Assembly (NCBI GenBank): GCA_024743015.1
Contig: JANSXJ010000037.1
Span: 1-16,919, forward strand
Source of the DNA: Hyphomonas sp.
Lineage (GTDB): Bacteria; Pseudomonadota; Alphaproteobacteria; Caulobacterales; Hyphomonadaceae
DNA: 16,919 bases
Direction: 5' to 3'
The notes under the pieces were generated by a model that was not told the DNA's origin, did no database searches, and saw only the letters and a list, made by a program, of their open reading frames with translations. Positions 16,152 through 16,919 of this stretch are shown piece after piece. Within the stretch, counting starts at the first letter, position 1, and each line of letters begins with the position of its first letter. Made by a program: the position numbers and the translations under genes.

Positions 16152-16919
16152 GCGGCGCTTTCCTCACGCAACTTGGCCTGCTCGGCATAAGCGTCGAGTT
16201 TCTCCAGAAGATAATCGAGATCATCTTTCGGGATCGCCTGAAACTGGGTCAGCACGCGCTCGATCATCCGCATGCGAAAGCGCGCTTTGTCATTAGCTTC
16301 ACCGTCGAGCTCAAGCTCGTGGAACACTTTCACCGCTGCCCGAAAGGCCGGCAGTAGTTTTCGATGCAATCCCGCCCGATCGAAGATAGCCTGAAGTCCG
16401 AGCGGCCCAGCATCATGGATCATCAGCCAGGCCCGCGCATGGGGCACACCGGATAGCTCGGCGAGCGAATGTTCAACAAACGGCATATGGCCCACGCAGA
16501 GAGCGCGCATGATCAGCGAATGGGTGAGACGCCCGTTCAGGTTCAGCTGAGACACGAACCGTGGAAGGTCATTGGTGCGTCCGGCCTGTTCGACGAGATC
16601 AATCGTCGCCCGCTCACGTGCGCCCGCAGCAAGATCGATCGCCATTTGAGCTGGTAATTCATGCCGGTTGATCAGCATATCGAAGACCTGCCCGGAAACC
16701 AGCGACACCATTTTTTCCGCGATATGAACTGGAATGTGGTCACGCAGGACGAGGTTTTCATGCATCCGCGCATTGGCAGGGAAACGCTCGATCGTGTTTT
16801 CAAGCGCTCGATCGGTCATCTCTGCGCCCATATTTCCGGCGAGCGTTTCAACCGCGTGCTCGGCGGCATGCTCACTAATCACTTCCGCCAGCGATCCTGA
16901 AATCGTCGACCGCGCAGCA
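16148..16919 (-). CDS. DUF2336 domain-containing protein, partial (runs off the right edge)
   Basis: All-helical protein matching the alphaproteobacterial DUF2336 family. Recognisable parts are the LAAGARERATIDLV stretch, NGRLTHSLIMRALCVGHM, and the GVPHARAWLMIHDAGPLG stretch with the following LQAIFDRAGL. The family's function is not known; helical HEAT-like repeats suggest protein binding, and members often sit near signalling genes. The frame is open from the stop at 16148 right to the window end (257 codons), so the true start is outside; a GTG at 16882 is an unlikely start because similar-looking sequence continues upstream and it lacks a good Shine-Dalgarno. Full-length members are commonly longer than 300 residues, so roughly the N-terminal third may be missing. 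Convergent with the EAL-like gene, with both stop codons in TTAG. Confidence 0.82.
   Translation of the reverse strand, partial: AARSTISGSLAEVISEHAAEHAVETLAGNMGAEMTDRALENTIERFPANARMHENLVLRDHIPVHIAEKMVSLVSGQVFDMLINRHELPAQMAIDLAAGARERATIDLVEQAGRTNDLPRFVSQLNLNGRLTHSLIMRALCVGHMPFVEHSLAELSGVPHARAWLMIHDAGPLGLQAIFDRAGLHRKLLPAFRAAVKVFHELELDGEANDKARFRMRMIERVLTQFQAIPKDDLDYLLEKLDAYAEQAKLREESAA

Noticed and set aside
1..16919. CRISPR arrays, tRNA or rRNA genes, insertion sequences, prophage or defence genes
   Set aside because: Read for direct repeats, tRNA-like cloverleaf arms, terminal inverted repeats and transposase or integrase motifs; none seen.

Overview
The window looks like a chromosomal segment from an alphaproteobacterium, most likely of the Caulobacterales/Maricaulales/Hyphomonadaceae type. 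The evidence is the alphaproteobacterial style of ParE and of the DUF2336 protein, a CtrA-like TTAA-N7-TTAA box, moderately high GC and dense packing with ATGA overlaps. The taxonomic placement is inference. I found no rRNA, tRNA, CRISPR array, insertion sequence, integrase or phage gene. Twelve protein genes are supported; the last runs off the right edge.

Layout. 74-2698 (+): AsmA-family envelope protein. 2702-5401 (-): lipoprotein-type M1 metallopeptidase. 5464-6483 (+): luciferase-like flavin monooxygenase. 6452-8901 (-): a translationally coupled pair, Old Yellow Enzyme-type oxidoreductase followed by a cytosolic-carboxypeptidase-like M14 peptidase. 8955-10952 (+): parE, topoisomerase IV subunit B, the clearest housekeeping gene. 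11065-13742 (+): two coupled amidohydrolase-family genes, a lipoprotein with a metal site and a secreted paralogue without one. 13739-15348 (-): a coupled Nudix hydrolase and crotonase-fold protein, suggesting acyl-CoA chemistry. 15462-16151 (+): a short degenerate EAL-domain protein. 16148-16919 (-): the C-terminal part of a DUF2336 protein.

The genes do not form one pathway. They are short one- or two-gene units that alternate in strand. The four convergent junctions are extremely tight (3-nt gap, 32-nt overlap, 4-nt overlap, 4-nt overlap), so ordinary intrinsic terminators cannot lie between those genes. Regulatory DNA is confined to three divergent gaps (5402-5463, 8902-8954, 15349-15461), the 109-nt gap before the amidohydrolase operon, and the first 73 nt.

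I see no obvious complete new defence or mobile system. The points most worth a second look are the active/pseudo-enzyme amidohydrolase pair, the degenerate EAL protein next to DUF2336, the CtrA-like box in front of parE, and a perfect hairpin covering the ribosome-binding region of the amidohydrolase operon.
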